From positions 186,001 to 250,000 of the forward strand of contig NZ_CP095053.1 of NCBI RefSeq assembly GCF_022921095.1: a stretch of DNA of 64,000 nucleotides. The letters are read 5' to 3'. The notes below the pieces were generated by a model, which did not search any database, had not been told where the DNA came from, and saw nothing but the letters and a program-made list of their open reading frames with translations. This DNA comes from Hymenobacter aerilatus (lineage in GTDB: Bacteria; Bacteroidota; Bacteroidia; Cytophagales; Hymenobacteraceae). Position numbers and translations under genes: made by a program. Each line of letters starts with the position of its first letter. The stretch's first letter is position 1. Below, one piece after another: positions 26,473-33,850 of this stretch.

Positions 26473-27396
26473 GTGAACCGTCGCGATTTTATAAAGCATT
26501 CGACGCTGGGTGCGGCCAGCCTGGGGCTATTGGGCCTAAACCACTCGGCGGCTGCGGCCGATACCAAGGGCCGGCTGGTGATTTTGCACACCAACGATAT
26601 GCACTCGCGCATCGACCCGTTTCCCGACAACGGCGGGCAGTGGGCCAACATGGGCGGCATGGCCCGCCGCGCCGCCCTGATTCAGCAGATTCGACAGCAG
26701 GAGCCGCACGTGCTGCTCCTCGACTCGGGCGACATCTGGCAGGGTACGCCCTATTTCAATTTCTTTGAGGGAGAGCTGGAGTATAAGCTGATGACGGAAA
26801 TGGCCTACGACGCCAGCACCCTCGGCAACCACGACTTCGACAACGGCCTAGAAGGGCTGCAAAAACAGCTGCCCAACGCGGGCTTCCCCTTTCTCATTGC
26901 CAATTACGACTTCTCAGGCACCATTCTGGCCGGTAAGTTTAAGCCGTATAAGGTATTCGAGAAAGCCGGGCACCGCATTGGCGTGTTTGGGGTTGGCATT
27001 GAATTGGCGGGTCTGGTGGCCGATAAGAACTTCGGGGCCACTAAGTACCTCGACCCCATCACGGTTGCCAACAACATGGTAACCCAGCTGCGCGGCCCCG
27101 AGCGTTGCGACATGGTCATTTGCCTTTCGCACCTAGGCTATCAGTACAAAGGCCCTAAAGTGGACGACTTCAAGCTGGCCGCTGGTGCCCCCGGCATCGA
27201 CCTGATTCTGGGCGGCCACACCCACACGTTCCTCGACAAACCCGATATGGTAGCCGGCCCCAACGGCCACCAAACGCTCATCAACCAGGTAGGCTGGTCG
27301 GGCATCAACCTGGGCCGCCTCGACTACACATTTGCGAAGGCTACCCGCCGCCCGGCCGTGGCCGCCGCTGCCGTAGTGCCCATTCACACCGCCTAA
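26473..27396 (+). CDS. Tat-exported 5'-nucleotidase/metallophosphatase domain protein
   Basis: 307 residues from a GTG start, chosen because it places a twin-arginine signal (NRRDFIKHSTLGAASLGLLG) at the very N-terminus. The metallophosphatase motifs are complete: VILHTNDMHSRI, LDSGDIWQGTPY, TLGNHDFDNG, ICLSHLGY, LGGHTHTF. This is the catalytic half of a UshA-like nucleotidase that removes phosphate from extracellular nucleotides; its partner domain is encoded just upstream. Tat export suggests metal loading in the cytoplasm. Gene order is reversed relative to the fused enzyme. Confidence 0.93.
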   Translation: MNRRDFIKHSTLGAASLGLLGLNHSAAAADTKGRLVILHTNDMHSRIDPFPDNGGQWANMGGMARRAALIQQIRQQEPHVLLLDSGDIWQGTPYFNFFEGELEYKLMTEMAYDASTLGNHDFDNGLEGLQKQLPNAGFPFLIANYDFSGTILAGKFKPYKVFEKAGHRIGVFGVGIELAGLVADKNFGATKYLDPITVANNMVTQLRGPERCDMVICLSHLGYQYKGPKVDDFKLAAGAPGIDLILGGHTHTFLDKPDMVAGPNGHQTLINQVGWSGINLGRLDYTFAKATRRPAVAAAAVVPIHTA

Positions 27397-27445
27397 CAGG
27401 AAGTTGACAAAAGCAAGAGGAAGGGGCGTTTTTTTGTCTCCTGAC

Positions 27446-27454
27446 TTTTCCACA
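27446..27454 (+). promoter_or_regulatory. DnaA-box-like site (TTTTCCACA) upstream of dnaA
   Basis: One mismatch to the consensus TTATCCACA. A single site within the 155-bp gap before dnaA fits autoregulation better than an origin. A second weaker match (reverse TTTCCACA) is inside the previous gene region near 26388. Confidence 0.35.
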
Positions 27455-27551
27455 TTTTTGTCTCCCTTTGCCGGAAACGAACCGCTCCTCGGTCCGTGAC
27501 GACGGCTTTTTGTCCACTATTCGCTCGCCTTTTTGTTGCTGCAACTGTTTG

Positions 27552-29048
27552 ATGCTGAAGGATTTTAGAACCGTATGGGTCAACTGTCTGCGCGTCATCA
27601 AAGCGAATATTGGTGAGCAGAGCTTCCGCACGTGGTTTGAGCCCATTGTGCCGGTGCAGTTGCACAATAACGTATTGATTATCCAAGTACCCAGTCAATT
27701 TTTTTATGAGTGGCTGGAGGAGCATTATGTGGACGTGCTCAAAAAAAGTATCTTCCAGGAGCTGGGGTCCGAGGGCCGATTGGAGTACTCTATTGTAGTG
27801 GATCAGGGCAACGCTCAGTCGCAGCCGCGCACCCTGAACCTGCCTACCTCGCGCAAAGCGGCTCAACCTGCACCTACGGCCGGACCGGCTGCTGCGCTGG
27901 CTGCTGGGCCTATGTCGTCGTCGGCGCGGCACGTGGCGGGAGCGGCGGCGGCTCCGGCGGCCACACCATCTACCCTGCGCAACCCATTCGAGGCCATCAA
28001 GGTAGTTGACCGCAACTACGTCAACTCCCAGCTCAACACCACCTACACCTTCGAAAACTACATTGAGGGTGACTGTAACCGCTTGGCCCGCTCGGCGGGT
28101 TTGGCAGTGGCCAACAAGCCGGGTACTACCTCCTTCAACCCGCTGATGGTATACGGAGGGGTAGGGTTGGGCAAAACGCACTTGGTACAGGCTATTGGCA
28201 ACCACATTAAGGCCACCACGCCCGATAAGTTTGTGCTCTACGTTTCGGCGGAGAAATTCACGAACCAGTTTATCGAGAGCGTGCGCATCAACTCGGTGCA
28301 GGATTTCGCCAACTTCTATTTGCTGGTGGATATTCTGATCTTAGACGACGTGCAGTTTATGTCGGGCAAGGACAAGACGCAGGAGATGTTCTTTCACATC
28401 TTCAACCACTTGCACCAGGCTGGCAAGCAAATCGTGATGACTTCTGACCGGCCCCCGCGCGATTTGAACGGCCTAGAAGACCGCCTACTCTCGCGCTTCA
28501 AGTGGGGCCTAACGGCCGACCTGCAAAGCCCTGACTTTGAGACGCGCATGGCCATCATCCAGAACAAGATGCAGCAGGATGGCATCGATATTCCGCCGCA
28601 GGTAGTGGAGTACCTGGCGCACTCCGTGAATACCAATGTACGCGAGCTGGAAGGCGTGCTGATTTCGCTGGTGGCCCAAAGTAGCCTCAATCGCCGCGAG
28701 ATTGACCTGGAAATGGCCAAACAGGCACTTCGCCACATCATTGAGGAGGTAGAAGCCGAAGTAAACCTCGACTTCATCCAGAAAACCGTGGCCGAGTATT
28801 TCAGCCTACCCGTGGAGCTGCTGAAGGCCAAGACTCGCAAGAAAGAAGTGGTAACGGCCCGGCAGGTAGCCATGTATTTTGCCAAGGAACATACCACGCA
28901 CTCGCTGAAAAGCATCGGGCACCACTTCGGGGGGCGCGACCACAGTACCGTGATTCACTCCGTGCAAACCGTATCGGACCTGATAGACAGCGACAAGAGC
29001 TTCCGCAGCTCGGTACAGGAGCTACGCAAGAAGTTTGCGGGGAAGTAG
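27552..29048 (+). CDS. dnaA: Chromosomal replication initiator DnaA
   Basis: 498 residues from the ATG at 27552; the in-frame extension to 27468 has no DnaA similarity. Domain I (CLRVIKANIGEQSFRTWFEPIVP), a Pro/Ala-rich linker (about 95-150), the AAA+ domain with Walker A GGVGLGKTHL, Walker B LILDDVQF and sensor ITSDRPP-like VMTSDRPP, and domain IV with the DNA-binding signature GGRDHSTVIHS near the end. It starts replication at oriC. A terminator follows directly; dnaN and gyrB are not adjacent, as is common in Bacteroidota. Confidence 0.98.
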   Translation: MLKDFRTVWVNCLRVIKANIGEQSFRTWFEPIVPVQLHNNVLIIQVPSQFFYEWLEEHYVDVLKKSIFQELGSEGRLEYSIVVDQGNAQSQPRTLNLPTSRKAAQPAPTAGPAAALAAGPMSSSARHVAGAAAAPAATPSTLRNPFEAIKVVDRNYVNSQLNTTYTFENYIEGDCNRLARSAGLAVANKPGTTSFNPLMVYGGVGLGKTHLVQAIGNHIKATTPDKFVLYVSAEKFTNQFIESVRINSVQDFANFYLLVDILILDDVQFMSGKDKTQEMFFHIFNHLHQAGKQIVMTSDRPPRDLNGLEDRLLSRFKWGLTADLQSPDFETRMAIIQNKMQQDGIDIPPQVVEYLAHSVNTNVRELEGVLISLVAQSSLNRREIDLEMAKQALRHIIEEVEAEVNLDFIQKTVAEYFSLPVELLKAKTRKKEVVTARQVAMYFAKEHTTHSLKSIGHHFGGRDHSTVIHSVQTVSDLIDSDKSFRSSVQELRKKFAGK

Positions 29049-29067
29049 GAGTGAGATAGAAGTTTAA

Positions 29068-29087
29068 AAAGCAGACCGGTCTGCTTT
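29068..29087 (+). terminator. Terminator after dnaA
   Basis: Perfect 20-bp palindrome (29068-29077 with 29078-29087), core GCAGACCGGTCTGC, preceded by A-run and followed by a T-rich stretch. Confidence 0.85.
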
Positions 29088-29100
29088 CTTTCTGACGCGT

Positions 29101-29586
29101 CTACTTTTCCTGGGAGTCGCGCAGGGGAATCTGATGGTTGGCCGCAAACCGCTGCACCTGCTCGTGCAGAATCCGGCGTCGCCGGGAGCCGCGCACCTCG
29201 CGCAGGCTCAATACATAACTATTTCCATCCCGGAGCTTTACCCGTAGCTGGCGTAGGGCCAGCTCCAGTGAGGAAATATCCTCGGCCGGGAAAGCCTGCT
29301 TAGGCTGAAACAGGCCGCCTTTGTGCACCATGTAGGCGGGGGTGAACTCCAGATACGTCTGCGTGCCGAAAATAGGCGCGTTGTTGACCAGCACGTAGCC
29401 GATATAAATCAGGCTGAACACCAGAAATACGTAATCCAGAAAGTGCTGATCAGTGCTATTGCTATCAGTCACTAGGCGCGAACCGACGTAGAAAATCCAG
29501 AGCAAGCCGATAGCCATCTGCCCCCAAAACGGGATGCGCGAGTTGTTGGCGGGTTGCAAACGGATACGGGTAGAGGTAGGGGGCAT
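29101..29586 (-). CDS. Membrane protein with bacterial PH-like domain
   Basis: 161 residues from the ATG at 29586. Two membrane helices (about 23-37 and 49-65) followed by a soluble domain with the pattern EFTPAYMVHKGGLFQPKQAFPAEDISSLEL and LRDGNSYVLSLREV, which resembles bacterial pleckstrin-homology-like domains behind a helical hairpin. Function unknown. Convergent with dnaA. A long inverted repeat lies upstream. Confidence 0.65.
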   Translation of the reverse strand: MPPTSTRIRLQPANNSRIPFWGQMAIGLLWIFYVGSRLVTDSNSTDQHFLDYVFLVFSLIYIGYVLVNNAPIFGTQTYLEFTPAYMVHKGGLFQPKQAFPAEDISSLELALRQLRVKLRDGNSYVLSLREVRGSRRRRILHEQVQRFAANHQIPLRDSQEK

Positions 29587-29663
29587 ACAGCGCAAGCTAA
29601 GGGTAGGACAGCTGCAAAGTAACTCAGTTTTCTGTTGTCCGCTGGTGATTGGTAGAGTAGATC

Positions 29664-29754
29664 GTCATTTCGAATGGGGTGAGAAGTCTCGCGTGCTGAT
29701 GTTAAATACTACCTGATATCAGTACGCGAGACTTCTCACCCCATTCGAAATAAC
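29664..29754. repeat. Long inverted repeat, 37-bp arms
   Basis: Left arm 29664-29700 and right arm 29718-29754 match at 35 of 37 positions, with a 17-bp spacer. The arms begin GTCATTTCGAATGGGG and contain GAGAAGTCTCGCGT. It sits between two minus-strand genes (bPH-like and OsmC). As RNA it would make a very stable hairpin and could end the OsmC transcript; as DNA it looks like a MITE-like or interspersed palindromic element. Confidence 0.9.
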
Positions 29755-29778
29755 GGTCCTTTTCTGACGATAATTAAC

Positions 29779-30207
29779 TTATTTCAGCGTGGCTGAGGTG
29801 AGTTCCATCTCGGGGACGGCGCTAAGCAGCTGCGAGATGGGGCAGTTTTCCTTGGCGTTTTCAGCCTGCTTCTGAAACTCTTCCTGCGAGAGTCCTTCCA
29901 CTTCGCCTTCGGTGGTAATAGCAATTTTCACCACCTTCGGTACGTCGCCGGAGGTGTCGAGCGTTACTTTCGACTCCGTGCGGATTTGCTTCACCTGATG
30001 GCCGGCTTTTGTGAGCTGGCTGGTCAGAAACATGGTGTAGCAGCCGGCATGCGCCGCGCCTACCAGCTCCTCGGGGTTGGTGCCTTTTTGGCCCTCAAAG
30101 CGGGCGCCTACTGAGTAAGGTGCCTCTACTACGCCACTCTGGGTGCTGATGGTGCCGCTGCCTTTAATGTCGCCGTTCCAGACGGCCTTACCACGTTGGT
30201 TGATCAT
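29779..30207 (-). CDS. OsmC family peroxiredoxin
   Basis: 142 residues from the ATG at 30207; the upstream extension is not homologous. Both redox cysteines are present: Cys56 in AAHAGCYTMF and Cys122 in ENCPIS, along with the family Arg in GARFEGQKGTNPEELVGAA. OsmC proteins reduce organic hydroperoxides in the cytoplasm under osmotic or oxidative stress. Single gene. Confidence 0.95.
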   Translation of the reverse strand: MINQRGKAVWNGDIKGSGTISTQSGVVEAPYSVGARFEGQKGTNPEELVGAAHAGCYTMFLTSQLTKAGHQVKQIRTESKVTLDTSGDVPKVVKIAITTEGEVEGLSQEEFQKQAENAKENCPISQLLSAVPEMELTSATLK

Positions 30208-30437
30208 GGAAAATGAAAATGAGATGGTGGAAAATGGCTGTTGAGTTGATACATACCTTGAACGTGGACAGTAGGTTGCGGCAGGACCATTCGTGCTTTT
30301 TTCCTGCGAGCGAGGTACCAGGGTAGGCCGCTTCGGCATGTAGTGACTGTAGGCGCTCAGGCTGACCACTTGGCCAACGAGTCGTTTTCTGCGTAGGGCG
30401 TACTAAACGCGCGTCGCCCGTGCTAGTGCAGGTTCCT

Positions 30438-30445
30438 TACCTTTG
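30438..30445 (+). promoter_or_regulatory. -7 box (TACCTTTG) of the GH3 gene
   Basis: Exact TAnnTTTG match 30 bp before the ATG at 30476, giving a predicted leader of about 25 nt. Confidence 0.5.
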
Positions 30446-30475
30446 GGGAATATACTGTTCAGCTGATTTTTTACT

Positions 30476-31972
30476 ATGGCGTTGAAAGCTACTCTGAGCC
30501 GACCCTTGGCGGCCTATGTTGCCCACCGCTACCAGCGCTGGATGCAAGACCCGGTAGGTACGCAGCAGCGTGTGCTGACTGGGTTGTTAGGTCTGGCTAG
30601 CCGCACATCATTCGGCCACGACCATGATTTTCTAGCCATCAGCGACGCCGCCGGCTTGGCCCGCCAGGTGCCGGTGCGCGACTACGAAGCCCTGCGCCCC
30701 TACCTCGACCGGGTGCAGGCCGGTGAGGCCGATGTATTGTGGCCCGGCCATCCGCTGTATCTGGCCAAAACCTCGGGTACCACCAGTGGCGCCAAATATA
30801 TTCCGATAACCAAAGACAGTATTCCCAACCACATCAACGGTGCCCGCGATGCGCTGCTGCACTACATCGACTACACTGGCCGTAGCCGGTTTTTGGATGG
30901 CCGGCTGATGTTTTTGTCGGGTAGCCCGGAGCTGGAAATCGTGAACGGCATTCAGACGGGCCGATTGTCGGGTATCGTCAACCACCACGTGCCGGCCTAC
31001 CTGCGCCGCAGCCAGCTGCCCAGCTACGCCACCAACATCATCGACGACTGGGAAACCAAGCTCGACCAGATTGTGGAGGAAACCCTGGGGCAGCCCATGT
31101 CCCTGATTTCGGGGATTCCGCCCTGGGTACAAATGTATTTTGACCGAGTTGTGGCGCGCACGGGCAAGACGGTGAAAGAAGTTTTTCCGGAGTTCAGCCT
31201 GTTTGTGTATGGCGGCGTGAACTTCGAGCCCTACCGCAAAAAGCTGTTCGAAACGCTGGGTGGCCCCGTGGATAGCATCGAAACCTTCCCGGCTTCCGAA
31301 GGATTTTTGGCGTTTCAGGATCAGCCCGGTAATCCGGGGTTGCTGCTGCTGCTGGATGCTGGTATTTTCTTCGAGTTTATTCCGGCCGAACGCTTTTTCG
31401 AAGACAACCCGCCCCGCCTGACTATTGGGGAGGTAGAGCTAGATCAGCAATACGCTGTGGTGCTTAGCAGCAACGCCGGCCTATGGGGCTACTCCCTCGG
31501 CGACACGGTACGCTTTGTAAGCCGCTTTCCGCACCGCGTGGTGGTGTCGGGACGCATCAAGCATTTCCTATCTGCCTTTGGCGAGCATGTGATAGGGGAG
31601 GAGGTAGAGCAAACCCTACGCGAGGCCATGCATCAGCACCCTGAGGTAGAAGTGGTAGAATTTACGGTGGCCCCGCTCGTCAGCGATGACCCCGCCGTGC
31701 CCTCCCGCCACGAGTGGCTTATCGAGTTTGCCCAGACCCCGCACGATACGGCCGCCTTTGCCGCGGCCCTAGATGCAGGCTTGCGCCAGCGCAACGTATA
31801 CTACGATGACCTGCTGACAGGCAATATTCTGACCTCGTTGCAACTCACTGCCCTACCCTCCGGGGCGTTTCAGCGGTACATGAAAAGCCAGGGCAAGCTG
31901 GGTGGGCAGAACAAGGTGCCGCGCCTCAGCAATGATAGGATGTTGGCTGAAGGCTTATTGCGTGCGCAATAG
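30476..31972 (+). CDS. GH3 family acyl-acid-amido synthetase-like protein
   Basis: 498 residues. GH3 enzymes belong to the ANL adenylating superfamily and in plants join amino acids to auxin or jasmonate. ATP-binding motif KTSGTTSGAKYIP (98-110); FVYGGVNFEPY, then ETFPASEGFLAFQD, then YSLGDTVRFVSRFPHRVVVSGRIKHFLSAFGEH (hinge and ATP site). The C-terminal small domain contains HEWLIEF. The bacterial relatives occur widely in Bacteroidota; their acyl and amine substrates are unknown to me. No biosynthetic partner nearby. Confidence 0.92.
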   Translation: MALKATLSRPLAAYVAHRYQRWMQDPVGTQQRVLTGLLGLASRTSFGHDHDFLAISDAAGLARQVPVRDYEALRPYLDRVQAGEADVLWPGHPLYLAKTSGTTSGAKYIPITKDSIPNHINGARDALLHYIDYTGRSRFLDGRLMFLSGSPELEIVNGIQTGRLSGIVNHHVPAYLRRSQLPSYATNIIDDWETKLDQIVEETLGQPMSLISGIPPWVQMYFDRVVARTGKTVKEVFPEFSLFVYGGVNFEPYRKKLFETLGGPVDSIETFPASEGFLAFQDQPGNPGLLLLLDAGIFFEFIPAERFFEDNPPRLTIGEVELDQQYAVVLSSNAGLWGYSLGDTVRFVSRFPHRVVVSGRIKHFLSAFGEHVIGEEVEQTLREAMHQHPEVEVVEFTVAPLVSDDPAVPSRHEWLIEFAQTPHDTAAFAAALDAGLRQRNVYYDDLLTGNILTSLQLTALPSGAFQRYMKSQGKLGGQNKVPRLSNDRMLAEGLLRAQ

Positions 31973-32058
31973 TATTGGGGAGGGAAGGAAGGTGTAGTTC
32001 AACCAAGAAGGCTAACTTGGCCGGTAAATTCGAGGTTTTTACTCTTTTCTTCTTTCCC

Positions 32059-32904
32059 ATGCGCCTACTCGTTCTCTTGCTTAGTTGCCTGCTGTTCACG
32101 CAAGCTGCCGTTGCCCAAAAAACTGCCACTACCCCCTTGCGCGTGGCTACCTACAACCTGCGTATGAACACGGCCAGTGACGGCCCCAACGCCTGGCCCA
32201 ACCGCGCGGAGATGGTGCGCAACCTCGTGAGCTACTACGATTTCGACGTGTTCGGCACGCAAGAGGGCTTTCGAACCCAGCTCAACGACGTGGCCCAGCT
32301 CAAGCAATATGCCTTTGTGGGCAAGGGTAGGGACGATGGCAAGGAAGCCGGCGAGCACTCGGCCATTTTCTACAAGAAAGACCGCCTGAAGCTGCTGCAA
32401 ACCGGCGACTTCTGGTTGAGCCAAACGCCCGACAAGCCCGGCAAGGGGTGGGATGCCACCTGCTGCAACCGCATCTGCACCTGGGGTAAGTTCCAAGATC
32501 TACAAACCAAAAAGGAATTCTACTTCTTCAGCGCCCATTTCGACCACGAGGGGGTAGAGGCTCGTCGGGAATCCGGCAAGCTGATGGTGCAGAAGATCAA
32601 AGAAATTGCCAAAAACGCCCCCGTTATTTTCGTCGGCGACCTTAACTCTACGCCCGATACTGAACAGGTGAAGATCATCCAGGCCTCACTGCGCAACGCA
32701 TACGATGCCACGCAAAAGCCGGCATATGGTCCGGTAGGCACCTTCCAAGGCTTCAAGCTGGACGCGCCCTTGCAAGACCGCATCGACCACATCTTTGTGA
32801 GCAAAGAATACACCGTGCTCAACTACGCTGTCCTAACCGACTCCATGCGCGGCCGCTACCCCTCCGACCATTTTCCGGTAATGGTAGATGTGGTGTTGAA
32901 GTAG
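32059..32904 (+). CDS. Secreted endonuclease/exonuclease/phosphatase family protein
   Basis: 281 residues from the ATG at 32059, which begins a clean signal peptide (ending AAVAQ). The EEP fold motifs are all visible: RVATYNLRMN, GTQEG, SAHFDHEG, VGDLNSTPD and SDHFPVMVDV. Such secreted members act on phosphodiesters or phosphomonoesters (nucleic acids, lipids, inositol phosphates). Follows the GH3 gene. Confidence 0.93.
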   Translation: MRLLVLLLSCLLFTQAAVAQKTATTPLRVATYNLRMNTASDGPNAWPNRAEMVRNLVSYYDFDVFGTQEGFRTQLNDVAQLKQYAFVGKGRDDGKEAGEHSAIFYKKDRLKLLQTGDFWLSQTPDKPGKGWDATCCNRICTWGKFQDLQTKKEFYFFSAHFDHEGVEARRESGKLMVQKIKEIAKNAPVIFVGDLNSTPDTEQVKIIQASLRNAYDATQKPAYGPVGTFQGFKLDAPLQDRIDHIFVSKEYTVLNYAVLTDSMRGRYPSDHFPVMVDVVLK

Positions 32905-32919
32905 AAGCAATTACTGAAT

Positions 32920-33306
32920 ATGTGGAGTGACGTAATTGACTACTACGAAATAAGAAGCGCTGGCCCATACGTAGGCACTGCTAAGACTGAGGTAATTAAA
33001 GCTCAATTCGATAAACTGCCGGAAATACAGCGGCAGGGATTAATTGAGTATAAGGGTATTGGTAACTATATCGGCATAAGTTTTTGCTTGATAAAAGGAA
33101 ACAACGGTAACTATGCTTTAGATCACGATACTTGGACAGAGGAATTTAATATGATTCCAATTATATGTGCAAAATCAGAAAATGGAAAAACACCACAGTA
33201 CCATATAAGCTTTTTAATCAGACTTGCTCGCATATTGAATTGGGAGCTTATTAATGAAGAGAATGACGCAGGTGAAGAAAACGTGATACTATGGCAGCCT
33301 CAGTGA
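32920..33306 (+). CDS. Orphan hypothetical protein, AT-rich
   Basis: 128 residues, no signal peptide or membrane helix. I do not recognise a family. It contains many aromatic residues and a central DHDTWTEEFNMIPI. Base composition is clearly AT-richer than both neighbours, and its 3' end overlaps the next gene by 16 bp in another frame. Compact acidic proteins like this are sometimes immunity proteins of toxin systems, but no toxin is adjacent, so this is only a thought. Confidence 0.65.
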   Translation: MWSDVIDYYEIRSAGPYVGTAKTEVIKAQFDKLPEIQRQGLIEYKGIGNYIGISFCLIKGNNGNYALDHDTWTEEFNMIPIICAKSENGKTPQYHISFLIRLARILNWELINEENDAGEENVILWQPQ

Positions 33307-33746
33307 AACCCGCTCTCCACGCCGCCTGCCTTGCCTACCTTCAGCAGCGCATCGATGCCGCTCAATCGGCGATGCTAGCCGCGCAGGAGTCGGCCAACTC
33401 TGAAACCAAGAGCAGCGCCGGCGACAAGTACGAAACCGGCCGCGCCATGGCCCACGAGGAACGCAACCGAAACGCTGTGCAGCTCCGCGAAGCCCTGAAT
33501 CTAAAAGCTGAGCTGGAGCGCATCAACCCCGAAGCGGCCTGCGATACAGTGCGCCCCGGCGCGCTAGTTACTACCAGCATGGGCCGTTTCTACCTAAGCA
33601 TCAGCGCCGGGAAACTGATAGTGCAAGGTGTCGATTACTTCGCCGTGTCGCCGGCTGCGCCGGTGGCCGCGGTGCTGAGCGGCAAGCGAGTAGGAGAGGA
33701 AGCAGTGTTTAATGGGAAGAAAGTACAAATAGAGGATATTCTATAG
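33291..33746 (+). CDS. GreA/GreB-like protein
   Basis: 151 residues. The N-terminal half is a helical hairpin (AYLQQRIDAAQSAMLAAQESANSETKSSAG...), the C-terminal half a small beta domain (PGALVTTSMGRFYLSISAGKLIVQG, then AVSPAAPVAAVLSGKRVGEE). This is the layout of transcript-cleavage factors and their relatives, though the acidic tip residues are not conserved as in GreA. Similar genes in this group are sometimes mislabelled 3-oxoacyl-ACP synthase. Probable role with RNA polymerase; not certain. Confidence 0.7.
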   Translation: MAASVKPALHAACLAYLQQRIDAAQSAMLAAQESANSETKSSAGDKYETGRAMAHEERNRNAVQLREALNLKAELERINPEAACDTVRPGALVTTSMGRFYLSISAGKLIVQGVDYFAVSPAAPVAAVLSGKRVGEEAVFNGKKVQIEDIL

Positions 33747-33750
33747 GGTG

Positions 33751-33785
33751 CGAGGTAGGGACGACTGTCCGCCGTCCCTACCTCG
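33751..33785 (+). terminator. Terminator-like hairpin with GGTAGGGACG core
   Basis: CGAGGTAGGGACG (33751-33763) pairs perfectly with 33773-33785, 9-nt loop, 4 bp after the stop codon. The same GGTAGGGAC core forms the hairpin after gcvT at 63961. Confidence 0.75.
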
Positions 33786-33839
33786 TCCTCTCCGCTGACA
33801 GGCCGGAACAGATATTGCCTGCGAAGCAGAACTTCGCCT

Positions 33840-33847
33840 TACTTTTG
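33840..33847 (+). promoter_or_regulatory. -7 box (TACTTTTG) immediately before dxr
   Basis: Exact TAnnTTTG match ending 3 nt before the ATG at 33851. The transcript would start at or within a base or two of the start codon, i.e. a leaderless mRNA. A TTG about 23 bp upstream (33814) could be the -33 element. Confidence 0.6.
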
Positions 33848-33850
33848 TTC

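Noticed and set aside
27397..27551. oriC next to dnaA
   Set aside because: One DnaA-like box only, no AT-rich cluster, no change in strand bias.
27393..28205. 270-codon minus-strand frame opposite dnaA
   Set aside because: Antisense of conserved dnaA codons, Arg/Ser-rich shadow.
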